From positions 17,799,001 to 17,863,000 of the forward strand of contig OX637332.1 of NCBI GenBank assembly GCA_951799405.1: DNA of 64,000 bases, given 5' to 3'. The position numbers and the translations under genes are program-made. The stretch is from Agapetus fuscipes. Lineage: Eukaryota > Arthropoda > Insecta > Trichoptera > Glossosomatidae. The notes under the pieces were generated by a model. The model did not search any database, was not told where the DNA came from, and was given only the letters and a program-made list of their open reading frames with translations. Each line of letters starts with the position of its first letter. The stretch's first letter is position 1. Shown piece after piece: positions 25,560 to 36,351 of this stretch.

Positions 25560-25806
25560 TTCCTTGACTTATAGGCTGGTATGAGGCTGACCACCCATAC
25601 TGTAAAAAATGGTTCACTTTGCCAATGTCACCCCTGTTTCAGGGAAGGTCCGCAAAAGTTGTGGGGCTTATGTTCATTTGAGGTTTGGATTTTATTTGTA
25701 AGTACGCATTCAGCATTTGTAAGCGCGAACTACACGTGTTGGTTTGTGGGCATACATCTGAGAGCTTTATATGAATATATCCTTGCAACTTAGATTATAT
25801 ATTATA
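25560..25806 (+). mobile_element. LINE 3' module, TATAATC type
   Basis: Full module from ccttgacttataggctggta to cttagattatatattatag. The 70-codon frame inside is a property of the module, not a gene: the same frame recurs in several copies. Confidence 0.85.
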
Positions 25807-26065
25807 GATCGATATAAAAACAAAAATAATGTTATCATTATATTAAAGACTCGCGTACTTTACACTTAAAAATTATATCACATCCATTTTTTAAAACGTA
25901 AAACCATCTACAATGCCATTTTATGAAAAACCTAACATTTTCATAAATCAATAATAAATATTTTTTAGTGTTAATCTATTTACACAGTGAAAGTCCATTT
26001 GTTATTATTAAAAAAATCAAATGGATAAAACATAGTTTTAATTCACATGTTTATTTATTTTTTTG

Positions 26066-26105
26066 TGCTCAAACATTTTCGCTTAATGAGGCATTTTCAA
26101 TCTAC
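26066..26105 (-). ncRNA. Inverted, decayed hammerhead-like motif of Penelope copy 1
   Basis: On minus: TTGAAAA in place of CTGANGA, GCCT..AAGC, GAA, AATGTTT, GAGC. It is the reversed terminal repeat partner of 26529-26566. Confidence 0.4.
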
Positions 26106-26148
26106 ATAAGTTACTTTTCAACAATAAAGATAAATAGATAAGCTGGAT

Positions 26149-26394
26149 GTGGGTGGAGTTTATAAAATTAAATGTAATGACTGTGAGGCTATATATATTG
26201 GTGAGACAGGGAAATCGGTGCGCACAAGATTTAAAGAACATTCCAGAGCACTCAGAGGCTTATCTGTATACTCTGAGATGGCAGACCACTGCATTGATAA
26301 AGACTATACTTTTGATATTACCAATGTAGAGGTAATGCACTCTGAGTGTAAAGTGAGGAGACTGATGGCTCTGGAAGCATTAGAAATCTATTAA
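26149..26394 (+). CDS. Penelope-like element GIY-YIG endonuclease fragment
   Basis: The frame reads MGGVYKIKCNDCEAIYIGET then GKSVRTRFKEHSRALRG. It shows GVY and YIG strands, a CxxC before YIG, the conserved Arg, later His residues (ADHCIDKDYTFD) and the EALEIY end with the catalytic-type Glu. GIY-YIG at the C-terminus of the RT is the hallmark of Penelope-like elements. The RT part is missing because the copy starts about 26120, and this copy stops at IY. Confidence 0.85.
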   Translation: MGGVYKIKCNDCEAIYIGETGKSVRTRFKEHSRALRGLSVYSEMADHCIDKDYTFDITNVEVMHSECKVRRLMALEALEIY

Positions 26395-26528
26395 AATAGA
26401 AATGAAGACTTGGTGAATGTGCAAATTCCTTATGTTTCTCCAATTTTTCAATAACTTGTTTTTGGTTTTTGTTTTGAAAAAAAAAATGTTTTGAAAATTA
26501 TTATTATAAAAATATTTGTAACCATTCT

Positions 26529-26566
26529 GCTCCTGAAGATGCCTCATTAGGCGAAAATGATTGAGC
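26529..26566 (+). ncRNA. Hammerhead-ribozyme-like motif, Penelope copy 1
   Basis: GCTC, perfect core CTGAAGA, extra T, GCCT-CATT-AGGC, GAA, AATGATT, GAGC. The core and both stems are intact. Helix III is weak (one A-U pair) and the cleavage-site base would be U. Confidence 0.6.
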
Positions 26567-26609
26567 ACTAAAAAATAAATAAATAAGTGAATTAAAACTA
26601 TGTTCAATC

Positions 26610-26870
26610 CTTTTTTAAAATAAAGCAATTTTTTGTTTAACGTAGTTTATTTTCACAATTATATTTAATATCTCGAGTACTTTCGACCTTCAATATTCAG
26701 GCCATTATCAAGAGTGATGTATAAAAAATATAAATTGAAGGTCGAAAGTACTCGAGATATTAAATATTATTGTGAAAATAAACTACGTTAAACAAAAAAT
26801 TGCTTTATTTAAAAAAAATTAATTTTCACTGTGTGAATACACAAACCCTACAAAATCTTATGTTCAATCC
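26610..26870. mobile_element. Penelope-type palindrome, second subfamily
   Basis: Arms of about 80 bp (aacgtagtttattttcacaa .. ctcgagtactttcgaccttc and reverse) enclose a 40-nt centre. It ends in the shared tttcactgtgtgaatacaca. It abuts copy 1. Confidence 0.75.
26672..26716 (-). ncRNA. Hammerhead-like motif, second Penelope subfamily
   Basis: On minus: CTC, TTGATAA, T, helix II GGCCT..AGGTC, GAA, helix III AG-TA-CT, C, GAG. The second core G is changed to A. Confidence 0.5.
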
Positions 26871-27192
26871 ATTTAAAGTTTTAAATAATCAATAATAAAT
26901 ACTTTGAAATAAAGGTTACATAATTTTGGATTTAAAAAAAGTAAATAGAAGGAATACATAAGATGCGTGTATAAAATATCTCGAAAACATTTTATTTTAT
27001 TTTTAATTAAGATAAAGACAGTATTTTTTTTCAATAACTACATACAATCAATATTATGTACATGTATGTGTGTTGGTTTTTATACAAAATCCTTTGATTC
27101 CTTTCAGAATAACGAAAAATTCGTAAATAAATATGTATTTTAATTGCATAAAAAAATAAGTAAAAATTTAAGAAATTAATATTTAAAAAAAA

Positions 27193-27440
27193 TCCTTGAC
27201 TTATACGTTGGTATGAGACTGACCCATACTGTAAAAAATGGTACACTTTGCCAATATCACCCCTGTTTCAGGGAAGGTCAGCAAGAGTTGCAGGGCTTAT
27301 GTTCATTTGAGATTGAGTTTTTATATTGTAGGTCCACATGCGGCATGTGTGAACGCGAAATTATGCGTGTCTGCTTGTGGGAATGCATTTAATATGAATC
27401 TCAAATGATACATATCTTTGCAACTTAGATTTAGATTTAG
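27193..27440 (+). mobile_element. LINE 3' module, AAATCT tail
   Basis: Full module from tccttgacttatacgttggt to tgcaacttagatttagattt. Confidence 0.85.
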
Positions 27441-27832
27441 TAAATAAAGGCTTACTGTTTTTTAAGAAATGATCTGAATTATTTACACCAAAATCGTGTC
27501 TAATAATAATTACTCGAAAAACTTAAAACCACTCGACCTATAAAGGCCATATTTACACGACGATTATTTCGGCCTTCAGTGGGGAAAATATGTAGATTTC
27601 AGCCGGATTACAATAGAACTGTATTTCATGAAGCGTAGTCTGTGAGGAAACAACATTCGCTTGGTCCAATAGTTTAAATAATTATCCGTACCACGATATC
27701 TCTCCACATATATGATCTCTTAATCCACTGATGTTTAATACGTGAGTTTCATTTTAACCACACTCATTGTTACCAGAGTCCCAAAATACAAGAACATAAA
27801 ACAAAAATAGCTGGTAGTCTGGTAAATTTCCA

Positions 27833-28010
27833 CCCCTGTTTCAGGGAAGGTCGGCAAAAGTTGTGGGGCTTATGTTCATTTGAGGTTTGAATTTTATTTG
27901 TAAGTTCACAATCAGCATTTGTAAGCGCGAACTACACGTGTTTGTTTGTGGGCATACATCTGAGAGCTTTGAATGAATATATCCTTGCAACTTAGATTAT
28001 AGATTATAGA
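27833..28010 (+). mobile_element. 5'-truncated LINE 3' module, TATAATC type
   Basis: It starts inside the module at cacccctgtttcagggaagg and ends tagattatagattatag. Confidence 0.82.
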
Positions 28011-28237
28011 CTAAAAAATCATAATCTTTATTAAAAATATATAATTTGTGAGTTCCGTTAAAAAAATAATGGCAGAAATAGATAATATTTTTTTATTAAA
28101 AAAGTACGTTTTTACGTCCTTAAATCTAAATCTACCTACCTTTAAGAAATAAAATTTCAATCTGTTAAATATGTATTTTAAACAAAAATTAAAATAACAA
28201 AACTTTAAAAGAAACTTTTTAAGATAAAGTAGATAAA

Positions 28238-28567
28238 TTGGATATGGGTGGAGTTTATAAAATTAAATGTAATGACTGTGAGGCTTTATATATTGGTGAG
28301 ACAGGGAGATCAGTGCGCACAAGATTTAAAGAACATTCCACAGCACTCAGAGGCTTATCTGCATACTCTGAGATGGCAGACCATTGCATTGATAAAGACC
28401 ATACTTTCGATATTACCAATGTTGAGGTAATGCACTCTGAGTGTGAAGTGAGGAGACTGATGGCTCTGGAAGCGTTGGAAATCTACAAAAATAAAAATAA
28501 AGACTTAGTGAATGTGCAGATTCCCTATGTTTCACCAATATTGCAATATTTATTAATAATAATATAA
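28238..28567 (+). CDS. Penelope-like element GIY-YIG endonuclease fragment, longer copy
   Basis: Second copy: MDMGGVYKIKCNDCEALYIG, ETGRSVRTRFKEHSTALRG, EALEIYKNKNKDLVNVQIPY. It differs from the copy at 26149 at scattered positions and continues 25 residues farther. It is 5'-truncated near 28215. The frame is intact through the domain, so the source element was recently functional. Confidence 0.87.
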   Translation: MDMGGVYKIKCNDCEALYIGETGRSVRTRFKEHSTALRGLSAYSEMADHCIDKDHTFDITNVEVMHSECEVRRLMALEALEIYKNKNKDLVNVQIPYVSPILQYLLIII

Positions 28568-28788
28568 TAATAATATATTGCATATATTATTTTTATTTAA
28601 CTAACATATTTTATTTTTATTGTATTAAAATTTTTAATTTCATTATACCTAACAATAATGCATTTTTGAATCTTACATTTGTGTTAAAAAAAAAAAAATT
28701 GTCTATGAATTTTGCTTTTGTTTTGAAAAAAAATTGTTTTGAAAATTGTTTTGAAAATTATTTTATGAAAATATATTTGTAACCATTC

Positions 28789-28836
28789 TGCTCTTGAAGA
28801 TGCCTCATTACTCATTAGGCGAAAATATTCGAGCAT
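28789..28836 (+). ncRNA. Hammerhead-like motif with enlarged helix II loop, Penelope copy 2
   Basis: CTC, TTGAAGA, T, GCCT, an 11-nt loop made by a short internal duplication (cattactcatt), AGGC, GAA, AATATTC, GAGC. Confidence 0.5.
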
Positions 28837-28999
28837 AAACAAATAAAATAAAGTGAATTAAAACAATGTTTTACCATTTATACTTTTAAATATTTATTTA
28901 AAAGAAACGTTTGTGTCCTTTATATAAATAATAAAAAAAGTGAAATAAAACAAGATTTTTTAATAACTAAATAAAGATGAATTTTAACAGTGTTCATGC

Positions 29000-30360
29000 A
29001 CCAACCATCCAAAATATTTAAAAAAAAAGTTTGTACCATCTTGTTTATTCTTGATAATATTATGAAAAAGTAGTCGAAGCGCATTTTCTTTCCAAAATTT
29101 GCATATGCGCTGTAATATTGGCTTGACTAGGCATGCAAATTTCCTTCATTTAAATGCAAATTTTAATTTCAACAAAATTTTAATTAATAAATAAACTGGA
29201 AGGAAAATACTTTTTTTAAATTAAATCAAACAATAGCATTACATCACCGATTATTTGAGATTTGTAGAAGGATTTTTTGCTAATCGAAAATAATATATGT
29301 TTGAAGTAAAGTGTTTTGTGAACGCAAAAGAAAACAAGAAGACCAAAAAAGTTGAAGGGGAATTTTGTGAAAGTATCTCTGTTGGTGCTTCATTTTTCTA
29401 AAAAGGCTGATTAGGGATGTGTAAAGTCTTCATAAAATGACCAATATCTTCATAACTAAAAGTTCTGTCAAAATAATTGCACGAATAAAGCATCAAGATA
29501 CTCCATTCATTCAACATATTCCATTATATACAATATAGTGCAGGTGTATAAAATAAATAGTTTGTATTTTATTTGGGAAATCGATGACTTTTTTATTAAA
29601 AATAGGCTATTTTCTCAAATTTAACGACGACAAGACTCGCTTTAACGTTATTTTATGAAGCTGAAACTCAGTGAATACTTTTTTTAGTCAATTGGCACAT
29701 TTAAGGCGGGGGCAATCTGAAAAGTAAAATAAAAAAATCGTTGTAACCAGTCTAATCAACGTATCGAAAATTATATTGTACAATATACAAGACTAAGATG
29801 TGTTAAATATAAAGGGTTCAATTAAAATAAACGCCCAAATGCATCCTTAATCATTCATTAAAATATATAAGTAAAATATAAACTATCAGTATATTCTATT
29901 AACTGTAATAAAAATACTAATAATAATTAGTACTTTTTTTTAATTCTCCATATTTACAATCTTAACACAGATTTAATTGATAAGTAATTACAATTATATC
30001 AAAAAATTATTTCATATGCTACATAACTATTAACTATATTAATGACTGATTCGCAACATAAGCAACTCTACTATTTCCCCCATTCTTAGGAGTAGGTATT
30101 TACTTACATAATAGATGGATTAACTGTAACACCTCCCAATACACGCATTTATAATTATGATTCATTCTTTGGCTCTTTTTTTCGATGCATTTGGTAATTT
30201 TAATACAAAAATGCCACATAATTTTTTACTTATAGTATTAAGCCAAACCGCTACATACCCTAAATTGTCGATTTATTAATATTTGTTTCTTGAGCTTTAT
30301 TGTCTCAGAATAGGTGTGGCATCAATTTTAGAATCATCATATTATCAAGATTTTCGGCAG
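29000..30360. other. AT-rich, nothing recognised
   Basis: No repeat copy or conserved frame seen. It may be intergenic between Pdfr and its left neighbour. Confidence 0.45.
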
Positions 30361-30362
30361 TA

Positions 30363-30560
30363 ACTTTGTGAAAGTTTATTTTTATAAATGTAAAGAAAAT
30401 TCCCTGTTGTTATAATTCACTTTTTGAGTTTATTTTGTACAAAACCAGTTCCGCGAGAAGCAGTTGATATAGTTGGTTGGATGGAATGAACTCCTTCTCC
30501 CGAAAATTGTTGTGTAAAAAATGAACTCAAAAAGTAAATTGTTACAAAATTGAAATGTAT
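30363..30560. mobile_element. Possible Penelope terminal remnant
   Basis: Starts tttgtgaaagtttattttta like other terminal pieces. It has a short inverted pair actttttgagtt / aactcaaaaagt around a 90-nt centre. Confidence 0.4.
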
Positions 30561-31495
30561 TTAAACTTATACAGATTCACATAAAATATTATTGTTCTTA
30601 ATTTTCTTCATCCACATCATTCCATAGAATCTAAACGATACCACGGAATGAACATGATTTATCTGTCAGTCAAAACTAAGTTAATATTCTGTACAAATGT
30701 TTGTATAGTAGATCTAGAAATGATGCCATAAAAAAATTAAAAGATTTTTTTTGATTATCGTAATTTTTTGGATGCGTTAAATATTGGAGATGAGTTAGTT
30801 CTGTTTAATTAAAGAGTGATTCTGTGTTTTTTTGTCTTTTGATACGTTTTCTTTAGGTGTGACTAGTTATTGATAAAATGTAGAGAAAGGGTCACTAATT
30901 TTAGTTTTCCTTTATGAATGGCATCCTTACCATGAAGTTCAAGACACATTTATTACAAATAACAATTTTAGGGTGTACAGTGTTAAGAAACGGGTAAAAA
31001 AATATTAACATTGTTTTTAATAGACGTGAAATTACAATTGATTTCCGTTAAAAAAAAAGAGCACATTAAAACAATTTGTATGCCAATTTTTCTGACCATC
31101 TGATGCAATTGTCATTTTTTTAAGTAGCGCTATTATATATGTTTATATGTATTTATTTACATATTTATGTTGTAAATAATTGCTCATCCCTGAGTTGAAT
31201 AGTTCTGCCACTTTCCAATTCCGCGAACTTTGAGAGGAAAATAGTCTCAACAATTTGAATCCTCTAAAACTTTGCTGTGGCACTTTTGTATCTGACAAAA
31301 GCATCAATATTATACATTTCAATAAAAACATTCGTTCAATTATAATATTATTGTTCAATATTTTTTCATCATCTTTATTTAATCTATAGATACATAATAA
31401 TTTGCATACCAAGGTAAAAGCTGAGTTCATGTACTCAGCACAAAATTTAAAAAATATTTTTTGGCAGGCAAACAACACACTTGTGTCTAGAGTCC

Positions 31496-31648
31496 TTAGC
31501 AATCAATAATAAAATACTTTTTTGCATTTTTCCAAGCAATCCGAGGACGCGATTTTGTTGTCTTTGGAATTATGCAGAATCCGCTACATTTGCCTTGATG
31601 TTGTACTTTTGGGAAATTCAGTCTTGAGTCGTCAGTCAAACTCTTGTC
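31496..31648 (-). CDS. Possible last exon of the PDF receptor transcript (extension or 3' UTR)
   Basis: A strong acceptor, tttcatctgtttcag|GACAAG, opens 50 codons in phase 0 and then TAA. The translation includes KVQHQGKCSGFCIIPKTTK and SRPRIAWKNAKKYF, which is basic with two cysteines. The phase equals that left by the preceding exon, but that exon closes with TAG immediately before its donor. Either this exon is 3' UTR with a fortuitous frame, or the frame is reached by readthrough, RNA editing or an allele without the TAG. The other two frames are closed early. Confidence 0.35.
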   Translation of the reverse strand, partial: DKSLTDDSRLNFPKVQHQGKCSGFCIIPKTTKSRPRIAWKNAKKYFIIDC

Positions 31649-31764
31649 CTGAAACAGATGAAAAATGTTGAACCTATTTATTTAAACATGTCAAGTAAAG
31701 CATCCACATGAAACTAACAGTGAACCTCGATTTATTAGGATTATTTTTATTTAAAAAAAAAGAG

Positions 31765-31793
<29 letters not shown>
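31765..31793. repeat. A-run of 29
   Basis: An uninterrupted A tract within the intron or 3' region between the last Pdfr exons. It could be the tail of a lost retroposon. Confidence 0.9.
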
Positions 31794-31795
<2 letters not shown>

Positions 31796-32036
31796 AAAAT
31801 GGAGTTCTACAAAGTTTCCGCTGAAACATTTCAAAAATTGGATTATTTTTATTTTATGTTTCATTAATTTACTAGGAAAATTTGGATTTTGGATAATCAT
31901 TAGAATGCATGTGAAATAAAAAGACATACGAGTAGGAATATAAAAGAAATTTCACATTCATAGGATCAAACATATGGATATAAATTTGAGACAATTAATG
32001 ACAACATTTATAAGCAAAAAATTTACTATAAAATAC

Positions 32037-32130
32037 CTACTCCGGTAGTCTTGGCACTTCAGAATTCTCTACCGCATCGTTTTTCTTCCATAAACGAGAG
32101 CACCAACGCGAACTTTCTTCATTTCGCCCT
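32037..32130 (-). CDS. Pdfr: PDF receptor, distal tail exon ending in TAG at the splice donor
   Basis: After the acceptor tattttaag|AGGGCG one base completes an Arg codon. The frame then reads GRNEESSRWCSRLWKKNDAV and ENSEVPRLPE, followed by TAG. The next bases after TAG are gtatttt, so TAG|gtattt is itself a reasonable donor. The exon would leave in phase 0 exactly after the stop. The tail sequence is not conserved enough for me to confirm it by family knowledge. Phase agreement and a single acceptor that stays open support it. Confidence 0.72.
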
Positions 32131-32263
32131 CTTAAAATAACAAAACAGTGAATTAATCAAAATGCATTGTTAAATTGATTTCCTTATCATGTGCTTAACT
32201 TACAAACACGCTTTTCTTAATCGCAGTAAAGTTTGAAATCGTTGCTCTGTTTCTTGTTTATTT

Positions 32264-32524
32264 CTAATCTAATCTAATCTAATCTAAGTTGCAAAGATAT
32301 GTTCCATTGGAAATTCACATTACATGCATTTTCACAACCAGACACGTACAAGTTCGAGCTTGCACATGCCGCATGTGAACCTACAACATAAAAAACAAAT
32401 CTCAAATGGACATACACCCTGCAACTCTTGCCGTCCATTCCTGAGACAGGGGTGACATTGGTAAAGTGAACCATTTTGTACAGCATGGGTGGTCAGCTGC
32501 ATACCAACTTATAAGTCAAGGAAC
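32264..32524 (-). mobile_element. LINE 3' module, TCTAA tail, just downstream of Pdfr exon 32037-32130
   Basis: Full module with three TCTAA units. It lies in the intron between the exons at 33196 and 32130, in sense orientation relative to Pdfr. Confidence 0.85.
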
Positions 32525-33039
32525 ATATAAATTTCACATATAAAATTATCTATAATTATATATAATTAATTAAAAGAGGTATGTAGTTACAATAAATTGA
32601 AAACAGTATCGTAAATCCATCATTTTTAGTTATTTTTAAAAGAATTAAAAAAAAAATTTTTTTTTGAAGCCTTCGAAGTGTCATTATGAACTTAAGTTAA
32701 TTTTTTTATTTTATTTTTCATTTGTCAAGAGATTCGAAATCGAATAAAAAAAAATTTTGAGGTCATCATTTTGTTCCGAAAAATGTTACAAAAATATTTT
32801 TGTTAATTTAAATATCATCTTTTATTTTTTAAAGATATATTTTTTACGGGGAAATCATAATAAGTTTTTGTTTTTTGTTTTTTGAAAGTTTTTAACTGGG
32901 TAATACAACGCGACCAAGGTTGTCTGTAACTGAAAAAATAAATTAGAGTAAGGGTTGAACGTAAAACGAAGGTACGTTGATTAAAGATTTTAAATTATGA
33001 TTACGGTCGTTAGACATTTTTTAAAATGAAAACAAAAAA

Positions 33040-33180
33040 AAATCTATATCTTCCTTGTAGAAGACACACGCCCCCTGAAGACGTCCGATATGACTGTGAC
33101 GAAACGTAGAGAAAATCGTATGTTGATGTATTTAAAACGAAATAACAACATATTAAAATATTAATAAAAACAGTATTTAA
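33040..33180 (+). mobile_element. Penelope-type terminal piece near Pdfr exon 33196
   Basis: Contains the CTGAAGA..GAAACGTAGAG core and AT-rich flanks ending in aataaaaacagtatttaatc. No coding part is seen. Confidence 0.45.
33071..33112 (+). ncRNA. Hammerhead-like core, minimal helix III
   Basis: CTGAAGA, C, GTC..GAC, GAA, A-CG-T, A. Helix I is weak (CCC against GAG). Confidence 0.4.
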
Positions 33181-33195
33181 TCATAAAACAATCAC

Positions 33196-33326
33196 CTGGC
33201 TGAAATGGATTCACGTCTCGAAGCTTCGATAGATGCGCAGTGGAATATGGAATTCCGGTGGACCTGAGCTCGCTGTTCACGCAAGTCAATGAAGAGAGAA
33301 ATTTGCTTTGCGATGGCAGTTCGAAC
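33196..33326 (-). CDS. Pdfr: PDF receptor, proximal cytoplasmic tail
   Basis: The exon begins VRTAIAKQISLFIDLREQRA, so joined to the previous exon it gives CFLNGEVRTAI, the standard class B helix-8 junction. It then runs through a serine- and arginine-rich stretch ending EASRRESISAR, where RRES is a possible PKA-type phosphorylation site (inference). The acceptor is gttatttcacag|GTTCGA and the donor GCCAG|gtgatt. It leaves two bases. The PLE-type terminal piece at about 33.07 kb lies just downstream. Confidence 0.88.
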
Positions 33327-34764
33327 CTGTGAAATAACATGAAACCAATGACATTTCATATTAAAATCCCGCAATTTGGCAACTTTTCAACAAAATTAAA
33401 ACATTCTTTTTATACCTGTATATAGTAATATTTATTTTAGACTTGTAAAATTTAGAATAAAAAAGGTGAAAAAAGCCGTAACACTGATTTTAAATCGTAA
33501 TACAGGTGTTTTGGGAAAGGCGTAATAATTAAGGCTGAATATCAGCGCTTGTATTTTCCCTCGCGCTATTTATATTATGATGCTATCATTATCAGTTGCA
33601 GAAGTTGTAAATACAGCAAAGCTAAAATAGTTTTCACAGCTGAAATTTGCTCACAATATCATGAAAAACGTTGTGCTTTGTTTTTTTTTAAACTCGAACA
33701 AAGCCCTGTTAACAAGTTTACATTAAGAACAAGGGTGAAATGCGATAAAAATAAGCCAACAGTAGAAAAAAAATGTTTTGTCAAAAGAAGCCAAAACTCA
33801 GAAAAGTTCATATAAATAAGTTATTCATCTTGTTGATGCGCAAAAAACTAGCAAATTAAAGCAAGGCAGAGTCAACAATACAATAATAAAAGTAGAAGGG
33901 GAAATATAAGACCGATATTAGACCAAAAAGGCAGACAACGCTAGATCCGATCGAAATGAAACAAAAAGACAGAAATAATAGATCAGATCCATGCAATGAC
34001 AAATTAACTCGCAGGCTAAAAAAACATTGCAAAAAGAGAGCTTGTTGATTTTCAAAAGTTCAGCTGGGCAAAGTTCATTAAAAAATCCAAATCGAATCTA
34101 ATCTAATCTATGTAAGTCAATTAATGAAATGCAGAACTGATAAACTTAAGAGGGCAATCAGATTATTGATTGATTTGTTGAAATATTTTAAGTGCTTAAT
34201 TTATAGTGTTGTTTTAAGCAAAGGCTTCAATAAAAAAAAGTAATTTTTCATGAAAATTAAAACTTTGCATTATATTAAGCTCATTTGTATTTTGAAATCG
34301 TTTGACCTTTAAGCTTGCAAAGTTAAGTGTAATGCAGAAAAAGACATGCAAAATGGTTTCATTCCCGACATGCGATTGTGCAATTTACATTTCACTTTGA
34401 CACATGGCAGTATCAACGTGTCACAAAATTTTATTTGGTAAGACACATCTATTCTAGGGCGGCGCTTATATTTTATACGATAGCTCATTCATGTAAATAA
34501 ACTGATATTATTCTAAACAGCACTCATAGCAAATGGTGTGATGCAAATATTTACAGAATTTCTGCCAATAGTTTATGGTACGAAAATAATAAATATTTAC
34601 ATATGCAATCAACATTAAAAGCTTGAATTACAATTAAGATTAAACAATTAAGATTATTAAAAAAAATGTTAAGAAAATATATCTTTCCCAGAAAATGAAG
34701 CTTTATTGTCATTTTTGAAAAATTTGCATCAATTTTAATTCTTTAGTGTTCCTTTAAAATCATT

Positions 34765-35028
34765 TTTTTTTCTTAAACGTAGTTTCATTTTCACAATAAT
34801 ATTTTATATCTCGAGCACTTTCGACCATCAATATTCAGGTCATTATCAAGAGTGACCTGAATATTGATGGTCGAAAGTGCTCGAGATATAAAACCAGAAT
34901 ATTGATGGTCGAAAGTGCTCGAGATATAAAATATTGTTGTGAAAATTAAACTACGTTTAAGAAAAAAAAAATATTTTAAATAAAATGAATTTTCACTGTG
35001 TGAATACACAAACCCTACAAAATCTTTA
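34765..35028. mobile_element. Penelope-type palindrome with a repeated arm segment
   Basis: Same family as 26610-26870. The right arm carries the segment attgatggtcgaaagtgctc twice (about 34865 and 34902). It ends ttcactgtgtgaatacacaa. Confidence 0.75.
34810..34854 (-). ncRNA. Hammerhead-like motif, second Penelope subfamily, copy 2
   Basis: On minus: CTC, TTGATAA, T, GACC..GGTC, GAA, AG-TG-CT, C, GAG. The helix II pair differs from 26672 but stays complementary. Confidence 0.5.
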
Positions 35029-35189
35029 GTGTTCCTTTTACTTACAATTGGATTGAATTTCAATAGATATTATAGCGGATCCTCATAACACATGTGATAA
35101 AAATCAATTTGATTTTTATGAGCAAATTGTTCTCAAATGACTCATATTCTAACAAGATTATCATAAATATGAATCATCATTTAATAAAT

Positions 35190-35257
35190 AGATATCTATA
35201 ATCTTTAATCTCTGTGAGTTGCAAATATATATCAATATTTAAAATTCATATCAAATA
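35190..35257 (-). mobile_element. LINE 3' module remnant
   Basis: Only the tail-proximal part remains (ctataatctttaatctctgt, gagttgcaaatatatatc), diverged. Confidence 0.5.
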
Positions 35258-35623
35258 GTGCTGTAACAAATTAGAGGACAATATCATATTGAGCCAAATA
35301 GTACTAATAATAAGTCATAATTTTTGTTATGTTAACCGTCTGGAAAACTTTTTGAATTTTGACAATAAAAATTAACGCAAATAAAGAGCTTGCAAAATTT
35401 TACATAATTTCTTCTGAAATAAATTACATAAAATAAAACATTTTCGCAAATGTAATAGAACATATATTTAACATAATTACCCTCTGTATAAATCGTTACA
35501 TAAACTCCCCTCGATTATGACTTTATTTTATAAAGAATACAATTACAACTAAATCTTGTTCATGCATTCTTGGAACTACGCGATGCGGGGGAGTATATGT
35601 AAATGATTTAAACTCGGGCATTC

Positions 35624-35872
35624 TAAATCTAAATCTAAGCTGCAAAGATATGTATCATTTGAGATTCATATTAAATGCATTCCCACAAGCAGACATGCAT
35701 AATTTCGCGCTTACACATGCCGCATGTGGACTTACAATATAAAAAACCCAATTAAAATCTCAAATTAACATAAGCCCTGCAACTCTTGCCGACCTTCCCT
35801 GAAACAGGGGTGACATTGGCAAAGTGAACCTATTTGTAAAGTATGGGTGGTCAACCGCATACCAACCTATCT
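35624..35872 (-). mobile_element. LINE 3' module, AAATCT tail (first of a tandem pair)
   Basis: Complete module ending ataccaacctat, abutting the tail of the next copy with no spacer. Confidence 0.85.
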
Positions 35873-36126
35873 AATCTAATCTAATCTAAGCTGCAAAGAT
35901 ATATATCATTTAAGATTTATATTAAATGCATTCCCACAAGCAGATATGTATAATTTCGCGCTAACACATGCCGCATGTGGACCTACAATATAAAAACCCA
36001 ATCTCAAATGAACATAAGCCTTGCAACTCTTGCCGTCATTCCCTGAAACAGGGGTGACATTGGCAAAGTGAACCAATTTTTTACAGTATGGGTGGTCAGC
36101 CGCATACCAACCTATCAGTTAAGGAA
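35873..36126 (-). mobile_element. LINE 3' module, TCTAA tail (second of a tandem pair)
   Basis: Begins ctaatctaatctaatctaag directly at the 5' edge of the previous copy and runs to cctatcagttaagg. Confidence 0.85.
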
Positions 36127-36351
36127 TTGACAAAGATAAATAAAACGTTTCTTTGTAAATAACAAAAAACAATGGCTAAAACAATTATAGTGAATGTAAA
36201 AAAACACGATAAATTTACTGCTATTAAACGAAAGAATTAGCATGAAAAAAAAAAAAACTTATGTGATTACTGTTATTCGTAAATTTTATCATAATTAGAA
36301 AATTACCAAATTGAAGAAACACATTTGCTTAAAAAATATAAAAAAAATAAC

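Larger units (their letters stand above)
25965..26610 (+). mobile_element. Penelope-like element copy 1 with inverted terminal piece
   Basis: A reversed terminal segment (25965-26105: cacagtgaaagtccatttg, then an inverted hammerhead-like motif) is followed by the GIY-YIG frame. A direct terminal segment with a hammerhead-like motif comes next (26527-26566), then gtgaattaaaactatgttca, the reverse complement of 26022-26044. This inverted flank is typical of Penelope insertions. Confidence 0.78.
28205..28890 (+). mobile_element. Penelope-like element copy 2
   Basis: GIY-YIG frame, an AT-rich 3' UTR, a hammerhead-like motif (28789-28836), and the end taaagtgaattaaaacaatgtt shared with the 7.3-kb and 26-kb copies. 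Confidence 0.78.

Noticed and set aside
25581..25793. Repeated 60-75 codon frames starting MRLTTHTVK
   Set aside because: The same frame recurs in most LINE 3' modules on either strand. It is repeat sequence with indels between copies.
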